DNA of 64,000 bases from Sphingobacterium thalpophilum (GTDB lineage Bacteria; Bacteroidota; Bacteroidia; Sphingobacteriales; Sphingobacteriaceae): positions 620,001 to 684,000 of the forward strand of contig CAMBMM010000001.1 of the NCBI GenBank assembly GCA_945868825.1. The letters run 5' to 3'. Both the position numbers and the translations under genes were made by a program. Of the stretch, positions 54,338 to 63,193 are shown piece after piece (the first letter of the stretch is position 1; every line of letters begins with the position of its first letter). The notes under the pieces were generated by a model. That model made no database searches. It was not told the DNA's origin and saw only the letters and a program-made list of their open reading frames with translations.

Positions 54338-55364
54338 GACACTTGCCGAAATTGTTAGAGATATAAAAGCCCGCAGTTTAAAACCCGTGTATTTATTACA
54401 TGGCGAAGAACCGTATTATATCGATAAAATAAGCGATTTACTAGAAAATACCGTATTAAGCGATGCCGAAAAGGGCTTTAACCAAACGGTATTGTATGGC
54501 AAAGAAACTGATATTGCTACGCTCCTAAATACCGTAAAACGCTACCCCATGATGAGTGATTACCAAGTGGTAGTGGTAAAAGAAGCCCAAGAAGTAAAAT
54601 GGGGTAAAGACGATGACGATAAAAAAGGAAGCGACCCCTGGTTGGCTTATTTAGAAAATCCACTACCAAGCACCATTTTAGTACTTTGCTACAAATACGG
54701 CAAGTTCGATAAACGCAAAAAAACCTATAAAGCCATAGAAAAAAATGGGGTGGTATTTGAATCTACGCCACTTTACGACAATAAAATTCCGGCATGGATT
54801 GAAGACTACATTCGCGAAAAAGGATTTGGTATGCATGCCCGTGGGGCAGCCTTAATGGCCGAATACCTAGGCAACGATCTTTCTAAAATTGCGAATGAGC
54901 TAGACAAATTATTGCTGAATTTGGCAAAAGGCCACGAAATTACGCCCGAACAAATTCAAGATAATATTGGCATTAGCAAAGAATATAATGTGTTTGAACT
55001 GCAAGATGCATTGGCAAAACGAAACGTAGTGAAGGCCAATCAAATTATTGATTATTTTGGCGCAAACCCTAAAGCAAACCCTATACAAATGGTTTTGGGT
55101 GTACTAAATACCTATTTTAGCAAGGTGTTAAAGTACCACTATGCCATAGATAAATCGCCACAAGGTTTGGCAAGAGAATTGGGCGTAAATCCATTTTTTG
55201 TGAAAGATTATGAAATGGCAGGCCGCAGCTATAACAAAGCCAAATTATTTCAAATTATTGGCTATTTGCGCAATTACGATTTAAAATCTAAAGGTGTAGA
55301 TGCCAGCGGCAATACCACCGACGGCGAATTATTAAAAGAACTTATTTTTAAAATTATTCATTAA
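54336..55364 (+). CDS. holA: DNA polymerase III subunit delta HolA
   Basis: 342 residues from ATG 54336 (MTLAEIVRDIKAR); the track's start is four residues earlier. Delta opens the sliding clamp as part of the clamp loader. PVYLLHGEEPYYIDKISDLL is the typical N-terminal block, then YPMMSDYQVVVVKEAQEV, LAEYLGNDLSKIANELDKL and the C-terminal collar region (FQIIGYLRNYDLKSKGV). The EVE gene follows after 1 nt. Confidence 0.93.
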   Translation: MTLAEIVRDIKARSLKPVYLLHGEEPYYIDKISDLLENTVLSDAEKGFNQTVLYGKETDIATLLNTVKRYPMMSDYQVVVVKEAQEVKWGKDDDDKKGSDPWLAYLENPLPSTILVLCYKYGKFDKRKKTYKAIEKNGVVFESTPLYDNKIPAWIEDYIREKGFGMHARGAALMAEYLGNDLSKIANELDKLLLNLAKGHEITPEQIQDNIGISKEYNVFELQDALAKRNVVKANQIIDYFGANPKANPIQMVLGVLNTYFSKVLKYHYAIDKSPQGLARELGVNPFFVKDYEMAGRSYNKAKLFQIIGYLRNYDLKSKGVDASGNTTDGELLKELIFKIIH

Positions 55365-55365
55365 T

Positions 55366-55770
55366 ATGAACTATTGGTTAGTAAAATCAGAGCCCTTTAA
55401 ATATAGCTGGGCAAAGTTTAACGAAGATAAACGCACCTTTTGGGATGGTGTTCGTAATTATCAGGCCCGAAACAATTTGAAAGGCATGAAAGAAGGTGAT
55501 TTGGTATTGTTTTACCACAGCAACGAAGGCATGTGCGTAGTAGGAATTGCCAAAGTGCTTCGTGAATTTTATCAAGATCCAACAACAGAAGATACCAATT
55601 GGGTGGTGGTAGATTTGGCACCGGTAGAAACATTAAAAAATGTAGTTACTTTAAGCCAAATTAAGGGCGACGAATACCTGAAAGATATTTCTTTAGTACG
55701 CCAAGGGCGCTTATCGGTAATGCCTCTAAAAGCAGCCGAATTCGATCGAATTTTAGAATTAGGTAGCTAA
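55366..55770 (+). CDS. EVE-domain protein
   Basis: 134 residues, a single EVE domain. NYWLVKSEPFKYSW, FWDGVRNYQARNNLKGMKEGDLVLFYHS and VGIAKVLREFYQD are characteristic. EVE domains have a PUA-like fold and bind modified bases in RNA or DNA. It is 1 nt after holA, and its stop abuts the thioesterase stop (TAATTA). Confidence 0.92.
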   Translation: MNYWLVKSEPFKYSWAKFNEDKRTFWDGVRNYQARNNLKGMKEGDLVLFYHSNEGMCVVGIAKVLREFYQDPTTEDTNWVVVDLAPVETLKNVVTLSQIKGDEYLKDISLVRQGRLSVMPLKAAEFDRILELGS

Positions 55771-56295
55771 TTACTCTTTCGTAAACAGCGCTTTCAATTC
55801 GGTTGCATCGTCGGCTTTCATTTTGCCAGCCAACACCAAACGCAGTTGTCGGCGACGCAGTGCCCCGTCAAACAACTTTTGCTCCTCTGCAGTTTCTACC
55901 AAAATTGTAGGAACCGGAACGGTTTTGCCCAATTCATCTAAAGCCACAAAAGTATAATACGCCTCATTCGATTTAAACTTCGTACCCGATGGAATGTTTT
56001 GTGCCCAAACATCCAAACGAACTTCAACCGAGGTGTTAAATGCACGAGTAATTTTCGATTCAATGGTTACCACATCGCCCAATTTAATAGGCTGATGGAA
56101 AGACACATTATCTACCGAAGCCGTTACCACAATGCGGTTACAGTGCTTTTGCGCCGAAATAGCAGCTGCAATATCCATCCAATGCAATAAACGGCCTCCC
56201 ATTAAATTATTTAAGGTATTGGTATCGTTGGGCAATACTAACTCATTCATTACAACAAATGAAGACGATGCTGGTTTCGCAGATTTGGTTTCCAT
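55771..56295 (-). CDS. Acyl-CoA thioesterase, hotdog fold (YciA-like)
   Basis: 174 residues from ATG 56295 (METKSAKPASSSF); ATG 56313 gives six more residues. LPNDTNTLNNLMGGRLLHWMDIAAAISAQKH is the acyl-CoA thioesterase motif with its conserved Asp, and VTASVDNVSFHQPIKLGD follows. It hydrolyses acyl-CoA in the cytoplasm; chain length preference is unknown. Confidence 0.9.
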   Translation of the reverse strand: METKSAKPASSSFVVMNELVLPNDTNTLNNLMGGRLLHWMDIAAAISAQKHCNRIVVTASVDNVSFHQPIKLGDVVTIESKITRAFNTSVEVRLDVWAQNIPSGTKFKSNEAYYTFVALDELGKTVPVPTILVETAEEQKLFDGALRRRQLRLVLAGKMKADDATELKALFTKE

Positions 56296-56385
56296 AGCTA
56301 CAAAAATACACATTTTGATTGATTGCTTGTTTTTGACATTAAAATAGAAAATTAAGCCTTACATTAGATTTAAAATTAAACGTAC

Positions 56386-56961
56386 ATGAAAATACTCCTA
56401 AGCTTTGCCGTGCTAGCACTAAGTGGTGCCGCCGCCCTATATTACCTCAACTTTTTCAAAAAAGGAAACGAAATAAATACAGTTTCTGGAAAATCGTTTT
56501 ACGATTTATCTATAACAACCTTAGATGGAAAAACTAAAATCAACTTTAAAGATTTTAAAGGGAAGAAAGTGTTGTGCGTAAATACTGCTTCTAAATGTGG
56601 TTTTACGCCACAATATGAAGGATTGCAGCAACTACAAGAACGTTATAAAGACAAATTAATCATTGTGGGCTTTCCCTGCAACCAATTTTTAGGTCAAGAA
56701 TCGGGCTCTGCAACTGAAATAGCAGAATTTTGCTCTAAAAACTATGGTGTTACTTTCCAAATGACTGAAAAGATAAATGTTAAAGGAAAAGAACAACACC
56801 CCGTATATCAATGGCTTTGCCAAAAAGTAAATAACGGAAAAGAAGATGTTACCGTGGGCTGGAATTTTGGTAAGTTCTTAATTGATGAGAATGGAAATTA
56901 TGTAGCCTATTTCCCATCGAAAGTTACCCCCTTAAGCACAGAGATTACGTCAAAACTATAA
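56386..56961 (+). CDS. Glutathione peroxidase-family thiol peroxidase, membrane-anchored or exported
   Basis: 191 residues. An N-terminal hydrophobic helix (about 3-21) could be an anchor or uncleaved signal. The catalytic Cys71 is in VNTASKCGFTPQYEGLQ, the Gln in GFPCNQFLGQE and the Trp in VGWNFGKFLID, so the triad is complete; it is a cysteine, not selenocysteine, enzyme. It reduces peroxides, in bacteria usually with thioredoxin. The last A of its TAA stop overlaps the mazG ATG. Confidence 0.92.
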   Translation: MKILLSFAVLALSGAAALYYLNFFKKGNEINTVSGKSFYDLSITTLDGKTKINFKDFKGKKVLCVNTASKCGFTPQYEGLQQLQERYKDKLIIVGFPCNQFLGQESGSATEIAEFCSKNYGVTFQMTEKINVKGKEQHPVYQWLCQKVNNGKEDVTVGWNFGKFLIDENGNYVAYFPSKVTPLSTEITSKL

Positions 56962-57770
56962 TGCCCGCCAATATTCCGCCGGCTTCAGCAGCTAGTCCAG
57001 CGCCAGCTTTTGAACGCCTATTAACTATTATGGATACCTTAAGGGAGCAATGCCCTTGGGACCAAAAGCAAACTATGGAAAGTTTGCGGCACCTTACTAT
57101 TGAGGAAACCTACGAATTGTCGGATGCTATTTTAGATGGCGATGTACTAGAAATTCGCAAAGAATTAGGCGATCTCATGCTACATCTGGTGTTTTATGCA
57201 CGCATTGCTTCAGAAACACAGCAATTCACCATTACCGAAGTGCTTAATGGTATTTGCGATAAATTGATTTCACGCCATCCACACATTTACGGAGATATTA
57301 CGGTAAAAGATGAAGCCGAAGTAAAACGAAATTGGGAACAATTGAAACTTAAAGAAGGCAACAAATCGGTTTTAGGTGGTGTGCCCAGTTCTCTACCGGC
57401 TCTCATTAAATCATCACGTATTCAAGAAAAAGCACGTGGTGTAGGCTTTGATTGGGAAGAAAAAAGCCAGGTTTGGAAAAAGGTAGAAGAAGAAATGCAA
57501 GAATTTAAAAACGAATTTAATGCTACTTCTACCGAAAAAATTGATCTCGAAAAAGCCGAAGGCGAATTTGGCGATCTACTTTTCTCTCTCATTAATTACG
57601 CACGCTTCATAAATATTAACCCCGAAGATGCGCTCGAAAAAACCAATAAAAAATTCATTAAACGCTTTCAATATTTAGAAAGCAAAGCGCAAGAATTAGG
57701 TAAAAACCTTAAAGAAATGAGCTTAGAAGAAATGGATGTGTTTTGGAATGAAGCCAAGAAATTAAGCTAA
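56961..57770 (+). CDS. mazG: Nucleoside triphosphate pyrophosphohydrolase MazG
   Basis: 269 residues with two MazG helical domains as in Escherichia coli. CPWDQKQTMESLRHLTIEETYEL (about 35-57) holds the ExxE metal site, with ELGDLMLHLVFYARIA after it; the second domain shows EMQEFKNEF and GEFGDLLFSLINYARF. It removes abnormal NTPs. It overlaps the peroxidase gene by 1 nt and its stop abuts the FtsX-type gene (TAATTA). Confidence 0.94.
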   Translation: MPANIPPASAASPAPAFERLLTIMDTLREQCPWDQKQTMESLRHLTIEETYELSDAILDGDVLEIRKELGDLMLHLVFYARIASETQQFTITEVLNGICDKLISRHPHIYGDITVKDEAEVKRNWEQLKLKEGNKSVLGGVPSSLPALIKSSRIQEKARGVGFDWEEKSQVWKKVEEEMQEFKNEFNATSTEKIDLEKAEGEFGDLLFSLINYARFININPEDALEKTNKKFIKRFQYLESKAQELGKNLKEMSLEEMDVFWNEAKKLS

Positions 57771-58991
57771 TTACGAAAAACGCAAGGCTTTTACAGGTAG
57801 TATACGACTGATGAGCAAACTTGGCAACAATAGTACGATTAAGCAAACAAAAAGCGTTCCCAGGTTAATGCCAATTACATCCATCCATTCTAATTGAATA
57901 GGCACAAAACTCATGTAGTACGAAGCCTCATCTAAAGGCAATACGTGGGTATACTGCTGAACGAGGCCAAAACCAAGCCCTAAAACATTGCCCAAGGCCA
58001 AGCCTAAACCAATAATGTACACGGCTTGGTACAAAAATATTTTTCGGATAGCCCAGTTTGTACTTCCCAATGCTTTTAACAAGCCAATAAATGTGGTACG
58101 CTCTAAAATCATAATTAGCAATGCCGATACCATATTGATGAGCGCCACAGCCAACATTAAAGCAAAAACCACCTGTGTATTAATATCCAAAAGAGATAAC
58201 CACTGAAAGATAGTAGGGTACAATTCTTTTACTGTATACGCCTTTTCTTCAATAGGTAAACCTTGGTGAATGGCCGCTGCCCGATCTTCCAAAGTATTAA
58301 AATCCTTTAAGCGAATTTCATAGCCGCCTACTTGACCATCGGTCCAATTATTTAGCCGGCGTATAAGCGATAAACTACCTATTACATACGAATTATCCAC
58401 TTCTTCTACCCCTAAATTATACATGCCCACTACGGTAAATTTCCGTTTTCTGAGCGGCTCTTGCACAAAATACATCACCAATCCATCGCCCACTTTCAAA
58501 TGCAATAACCTGGCTGTATGCGTAGAAACCAAAATTTCTTTCTGTGCTTGCAGCGTATCGGCAAAGTTGATGGACCTGCCCGAAACCAATATAGACTGCA
58601 TACTTTTCGCCGAATAGCTTGCGTCTATCCCTTTAAGCACTACCCCTTCAATTTCATTATTCACTTTAATAATACCGGGCTTAGTGGCAAATGCTTCTAC
58701 AGAAAGTAGCGTTGTATCACTCTTAAGTTGTGCTAAAACTGTCTCGGGTAGCCTAAAACTCGAATTTTCGAGCGAAAAATTTAAATCATTTTTAAGCACC
58801 TGCACATCGCCCGAAAAGGCTCGTACCTTTTCTCTAATTTCCTGCTTAAAGCCTTTTACAATAGCTAAAGAAAGAATCATCACCGCTACGCCGAGTGCGA
58901 TAGCCAATACCGACATCCGCACGATTAACTTCGAAAAGGTTCGTTTAGATTTTAGGGTAAGACGCTGGGCTAGATAAAAGCTAAAATTCAA
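57771..58991 (-). CDS. ABC transporter permease, FtsX/LolC-E type
   Basis: 406 residues. It begins FYLAQRLTLKSKRTFSKLIVR followed by the first membrane helix (MSVLAIALGVAVMILSLAIVKGFKQEI), a periplasmic domain of about 220 residues, and three C-terminal helices with LIMILERTTFIGLLKALGSTNWAIRKIF. This is the LolC/LolE or MacB-like layout; LolE-type proteins extract lipoproteins from the inner membrane. The ATPase partner gene is not adjacent. Confidence 0.88.
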   Translation of the reverse strand: MNFSFYLAQRLTLKSKRTFSKLIVRMSVLAIALGVAVMILSLAIVKGFKQEIREKVRAFSGDVQVLKNDLNFSLENSSFRLPETVLAQLKSDTTLLSVEAFATKPGIIKVNNEIEGVVLKGIDASYSAKSMQSILVSGRSINFADTLQAQKEILVSTHTARLLHLKVGDGLVMYFVQEPLRKRKFTVVGMYNLGVEEVDNSYVIGSLSLIRRLNNWTDGQVGGYEIRLKDFNTLEDRAAAIHQGLPIEEKAYTVKELYPTIFQWLSLLDINTQVVFALMLAVALINMVSALLIMILERTTFIGLLKALGSTNWAIRKIFLYQAVYIIGLGLALGNVLGLGFGLVQQYTHVLPLDEASYYMSFVPIQLEWMDVIGINLGTLFVCLIVLLLPSLLISRILPVKALRFS

Positions 58992-59056
58992 GGAAATAGT
59001 ATTTTTTGTAACTTAGCAAAGGTGCAAATTTTTCTGATAAGACCTTTACAGACGTA

Positions 59057-60244
59057 ATGATAAAACAACTTGCTATAGCTTTTTTTCTTCTCCAATGCGC
59101 TTATTTGGCAGCACAAGCACAAGTAGCTACTTCCAGCATAAGCCCTGGAGCCAACCAAACAGCAGCCTATTTTTCAGGCTTAAAAAATAAAAAAATTGGG
59201 ATGGTGGTCAATCATACCTCCACCATTGGACAAAAACTTAGTGTAGATAGCTTGGTTGCGGCTGGTTTTTCACCTAATAAAATTTTTGCCCCCGAGCATG
59301 GATTTAGAGGAGAAAGTAGCAATGGAGCAAGCATTGAGAATAACATAGATGAAAAAACGGGCATCCCCATAATTTCATTATACGGCAAATATTTAAAACC
59401 TAGTGCCGCAGATTTAAAAGATTTAGACCTCGTGATTTTCGATATTCAAGATGTAGGCGCTCGTTTTTACACCTACATTTCTACCCTACACTACGTTATG
59501 GAGGCGTGTGCCGAAAACAACGTCCCCTTACTCGTTTTAGACCGACCCAATCCGAATGGCTTTTTTATAGATGGGCCCGTACTCGAACCATCCTTTAAAT
59601 CTTTTATTGGTATGCACCCAGTACCCATTGTGTATGGCATGACCATTGGCGAATACGCACAAATGATTAATGGCGAAAAATGGCTGAAAGATGGTATGCA
59701 GTGTAATTTAAACGTAATTCCAGTGGCTAATTATACCCACAAAGATCGATACACCTTACCTATTAAACCATCGCCTAACCTAAATACACAACAAGCCATT
59801 TTACTATACCCCAGTTTATGTTTATTTGAAGGAACTATCATTAGTCAAGGAAGAGGTACCTACCATCCATTTCAAGTACTTGGAGCTCCGGCTCTATTGG
59901 ATAAATTTTCGTATTCATTTATGCCTAAATCTATTCCAGGCATGAGCGAAAATCCCCTACACCTAGGCCAAAATTGTTTTGGTTTAGATTTAAGCAAAGA
60001 ACAAACCGGTGAACAACTTAATTTAGATTGGTTACTTATATTTTACAAGGCCTATCCAAATAAAAAAACATTTTTTGATAACAAAAACTATCCGCAAATG
60101 GGTAATTTTGACAAATTAGCTGGCACAGTTAGTTTAAAACAACAAATCATACAAGGCAAAAGTGTCCGGGCCATTCGCAAAAGTTGGGAGCCTGCACTCA
60201 GTCGTTTTAAATTGATTCGAAAAAAATATTTGATATACCCCTGA
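59057..60244 (+). CDS. namZ: DUF1343 / NamZ-type exo-beta-N-acetylmuramidase
   Basis: 395 residues. Signal peptide about 1-21 (AAQAQ). KKIGMVVNHTS, FAPEHGFRGESSNGASIEN, SLYGKYLKPSA, IFDIQDVGARFYTYISTL and LDRPNPNGFFIDGPVLE are the hallmarks of DUF1343, now known to include NamZ, which removes N-acetylmuramic acid from peptidoglycan fragments. Acts in the periplasm in cell-wall recycling. No other recycling gene is adjacent. It overlaps the fmt start by 1 nt. Confidence 0.9.
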   Translation: MIKQLAIAFFLLQCAYLAAQAQVATSSISPGANQTAAYFSGLKNKKIGMVVNHTSTIGQKLSVDSLVAAGFSPNKIFAPEHGFRGESSNGASIENNIDEKTGIPIISLYGKYLKPSAADLKDLDLVIFDIQDVGARFYTYISTLHYVMEACAENNVPLLVLDRPNPNGFFIDGPVLEPSFKSFIGMHPVPIVYGMTIGEYAQMINGEKWLKDGMQCNLNVIPVANYTHKDRYTLPIKPSPNLNTQQAILLYPSLCLFEGTIISQGRGTYHPFQVLGAPALLDKFSYSFMPKSIPGMSENPLHLGQNCFGLDLSKEQTGEQLNLDWLLIFYKAYPNKKTFFDNKNYPQMGNFDKLAGTVSLKQQIIQGKSVRAIRKSWEPALSRFKLIRKKYLIYP

Positions 60245-61161
60245 TGAGTAGCTGGAGAATTGTTTTTATGGGTACGCCCGATTTTGCTGTGGAATCGCTA
60301 AAGGCCTTAATTGATGCGGGGCATGAGGTAGTGGGCGTAGTTACCGCTCCCGACAAACCTGCCGGTAGGGGGCAAAAGTTGAGTGAATCGGCGGTAAAAG
60401 AATATGCTCAAGCCCAAGGCTTACCTATACTGCAGCCTCTTAAATTAAAAGATTCCGAATTTATTGCGCAATTAAGTGCACTTAAACCCGATTTACAGGT
60501 AGTAGTAGCCTTCCGCATGCTACCCGAAGTGGTATGGAATCTTCCTCCTCAGGGAACGGTAAATGTACACGGTTCCTTACTTCCTAATTACAGAGGAGCT
60601 GCTCCAATTAATTGGGCCATTTTAAATGGAGAAAAAGAAACTGGCGTTAGCATCTTTAAACTACAACATGAAATAGATACGGGCGATATTCTGCTGCAAG
60701 AAAAAATGCCCATTGGCCCCAATGAAACCGCCGGCGAACTACACGATCGCATGAAAGTAATTGGAGCTCAACTCCTAGTTAAAACACTCCGAGATTTAGC
60801 CAATGGAACACTTAAAGCTAGCCCACAACAGCTTAATGCAGATACGAAACATGCACCCAAGTTATTTAAAGCCGATTGCGAAATAAATTGGAATAATACT
60901 GCGGAACAGATTCACAACCAAATTCGTGGCTTAAGCCCTTACCCTACTGCCTATACAGTTTTGAGTGGTAAAACACTAAAAATATTTAATGCCGAGATTA
61001 AACCAGGTAAACCCGAAATTCCTGCAGGAACTTTCAGCACCGACCACAAAAGCTACCTAAAATTTGTAGCAACAGACGGGTATCTTTCGTTGAAAGAAGT
61101 GCGATTAGAGGGCAAGAAAAAAATGGGAATAGACGAATTTCTTAGGGGTGTTCGCTTATAA
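60244..61161 (+). CDS. fmt: Methionyl-tRNA formyltransferase Fmt
   Basis: 305 residues. It formylates initiator Met-tRNA using 10-formyl-THF. IVFMGTPDFAVESLKAL at the N-terminus, VTAPDKPAGRGQKL, the active-site block NVHGSLLPNYRGAAPINWAIL and TGDILLQ are present; the C-terminal domain includes LSPYPTAYT. Its stop overlaps that of the class IV aminotransferase as TTATAA. Confidence 0.96.
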   Translation: MSSWRIVFMGTPDFAVESLKALIDAGHEVVGVVTAPDKPAGRGQKLSESAVKEYAQAQGLPILQPLKLKDSEFIAQLSALKPDLQVVVAFRMLPEVVWNLPPQGTVNVHGSLLPNYRGAAPINWAILNGEKETGVSIFKLQHEIDTGDILLQEKMPIGPNETAGELHDRMKVIGAQLLVKTLRDLANGTLKASPQQLNADTKHAPKLFKADCEINWNNTAEQIHNQIRGLSPYPTAYTVLSGKTLKIFNAEIKPGKPEIPAGTFSTDHKSYLKFVATDGYLSLKEVRLEGKKKMGIDEFLRGVRL

Positions 61162-62001
61162 TTTAGTCAACTCTTCGCTTAAAAATTTAGAAACGTTATT
61201 GAAATAACGCTTGTTATCGTAACCCAATACCCATTGGATACCTTTGCTGGCATTGGTTAAAAACACCTCATCTGCTTTCGCTAAAATAGCCGGATTCAGT
61301 TGTGCTTCCAACATTTCGAACCCGTGTTTTTTTGCCAAACTAATTACTACTTGGCGCATTACTCCTGCAATACAGCCATCTTGTAAAGAGGGCGTATATA
61401 TTTTCTTATCGTACACTACAAAAACATTGCTGCTATTGGCTTCACACAAAAATCCTGCTTGATTGAGAATAAATACTTCATCTAAACGATGTTGACTCTT
61501 ATAAATACCCGCCAACACATATACCAAAGCATTTCCCGATTTAATAGCTGATAAAGCTCCCGTCGGCTTTGTTACTTCCGAAAATACTTCAACTAACAAA
61601 CCTTTCGCATTCAGTTCATAGTTTGGCGTATCGGTATTCGCTACTTCTAAAATCCAAGCCATTTGGTTGGTTTCTGGTACGTACAAACCTTGGCCATCTC
61701 GGTATGCGGTTAATCGAGCACGAACATGAGGTCCGAGCTTATTTCTTCGGGCCAAATCTTGTACTTTATCTTGTAAAAAAGCAGCATCTAATTGTGTATA
61801 GCCTTCCATTTTAAGTATTTTCATACCTCTTCGCAACCTATCGGCATGTAAATCAGCAAACTTAAGTATACCGTTTACCATACGCATCGATTCAAACAAA
61901 CTATCTCCATAACGCCATGCACGGTGTGTAGCCGCAAATATGGGATGTATAGTTGGCACCAACTCATTATTTAAATAGATAAACTGCGTACTTATGCTCA
62001 T
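61156..62001 (-). CDS. Class IV aminotransferase (PabC/IlvE-like PLP enzyme)
   Basis: 281 residues. HRAWRYGDSLFESMRMVNG (about 27-45), LSAIKSGNALVYVLAGIYK with the PLP-region lysine, EVFILNQAGFLCEANSSNVFVVYDKKIYTP and GCIAGVMRQVVI are class IV motifs. It may be 4-amino-4-deoxychorismate lyase or a branched-chain/D-amino-acid aminotransferase; the sequence alone does not decide. It starts 3 nt after the pseudouridine synthase stop. Confidence 0.88.
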   Translation of the reverse strand: MSISTQFIYLNNELVPTIHPIFAATHRAWRYGDSLFESMRMVNGILKFADLHADRLRRGMKILKMEGYTQLDAAFLQDKVQDLARRNKLGPHVRARLTAYRDGQGLYVPETNQMAWILEVANTDTPNYELNAKGLLVEVFSEVTKPTGALSAIKSGNALVYVLAGIYKSQHRLDEVFILNQAGFLCEANSSNVFVVYDKKIYTPSLQDGCIAGVMRQVVISLAKKHGFEMLEAQLNPAILAKADEVFLTNASKGIQWVLGYDNKRYFNNVSKFLSEELTKL

Positions 62002-62004
62002 TAA

Positions 62005-63042
62005 TTATACAGATTGATTATAGTGAATATAATGTCTCCACTTCTCTAACACAGCAATAAAATCTGCAGGCATTTTCGTTTCAAAATGAATAAACTCTTT
62101 GGTTCCTGGGTGAATAAAGCCTAAGCTTTTCGCATGTAAGGCCTGCCTTGGAATGAGCTCAAAACAGTTCTGTACAAACTGTTTATATTTTGCATTCACA
62201 GTACCTTTTAAAATTCGATCGCCACCATAGCTTGCATCACTAAACAACGGATGACCAATGTGTTGCATATGCGCCCTAATTTGATGCGTACGCCCTGTTT
62301 CTAATTGGCACTCTATAAGCGTAACGTAACCAAAACGCTCCAAAACTTTATAATGTGTTACCGACCATTTCCCCTTCGTTTCATCGGCATAAATATCCAT
62401 CGTTCGTCTATCTTTTACACTGCGGCCTATGTATCCGGTAACTGTGCCATCTTCGGAAATATCGCCCCATACCAAGGCAATGTATTTACGAGCAATACTA
62501 TGATCAAAAAATTGACGAGCCAACTGGGTTAAAGAGGCCTCATTTTTACTTATTAGCAATAATCCTGAAGTATCTTTATCAATTCGGTGCACTAAGCCCG
62601 GCCTCCCTTCATTACCAGGCAATTGCGGCAATTGCTTAATATGAAAAGCCAAGGCATTAACCAATGTTCCTTTATAATTGTTAAAGCCAGGATGTACTAC
62701 CATACCCGCAGATTTGTTTACAAGAATTACATCGTCGTCTTCGTATAAAATATCTAATGGAATATCTTCCGGATACACCTCTGTATCTCGAGGTGGATGT
62801 GGCAAGACCACCGAAATAACATCTAAAGGTTTTACTTTGTAGCTGGCCTTAATTGCTTTATCGTTTACTAAAACGTTTCCAGCGTCTATGGCATTTTGTA
62901 TGCGGTTTCTAGTAGCATTTTCGATGCGATGCATCAAGAATTTATCAATGCGCAATAAAGATTGGCCTTTATCTACCACCAATCGGAGGTGTTCGTACAA
63001 ATCTTGTTCGTCTTGTTCTACTGCATCGAGCAATTCATCCAT
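62005..63042 (-). CDS. RluA-family 23S rRNA pseudouridine synthase (RluD-like)
   Basis: 345 residues from ATG 63042 (MDELLDAVEQDEQ); the track's TTG at 63117 adds 25 unlikely residues. An S4 RNA-binding domain (RIDKFLMHRIENATRNRIQNAIDAGNVLVND) is followed by the catalytic domain with PGLVHRIDKDTSGLLLISKNE carrying the catalytic Asp, and ETGRTHQIRAHMQHIGHPLF. It isomerises uridines in rRNA; RluD is the closest type. Confidence 0.92.
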   Translation of the reverse strand: MDELLDAVEQDEQDLYEHLRLVVDKGQSLLRIDKFLMHRIENATRNRIQNAIDAGNVLVNDKAIKASYKVKPLDVISVVLPHPPRDTEVYPEDIPLDILYEDDDVILVNKSAGMVVHPGFNNYKGTLVNALAFHIKQLPQLPGNEGRPGLVHRIDKDTSGLLLISKNEASLTQLARQFFDHSIARKYIALVWGDISEDGTVTGYIGRSVKDRRTMDIYADETKGKWSVTHYKVLERFGYVTLIECQLETGRTHQIRAHMQHIGHPLFSDASYGGDRILKGTVNAKYKQFVQNCFELIPRQALHAKSLGFIHPGTKEFIHFETKMPADFIAVLEKWRHYIHYNQSV

Positions 63043-63193
63043 GTCCAAAAATAAGGCTATTTCTGATTGGGAACGAATAAGATTGGCATAATAGTTGCCA
63101 TTACATTTTACGAACAAGCGCTAAGAATATTTTATATCGATGCGTTATAGTTCAAAAACTGTAAATTTAGATACACACCAAACCAATTTCATT

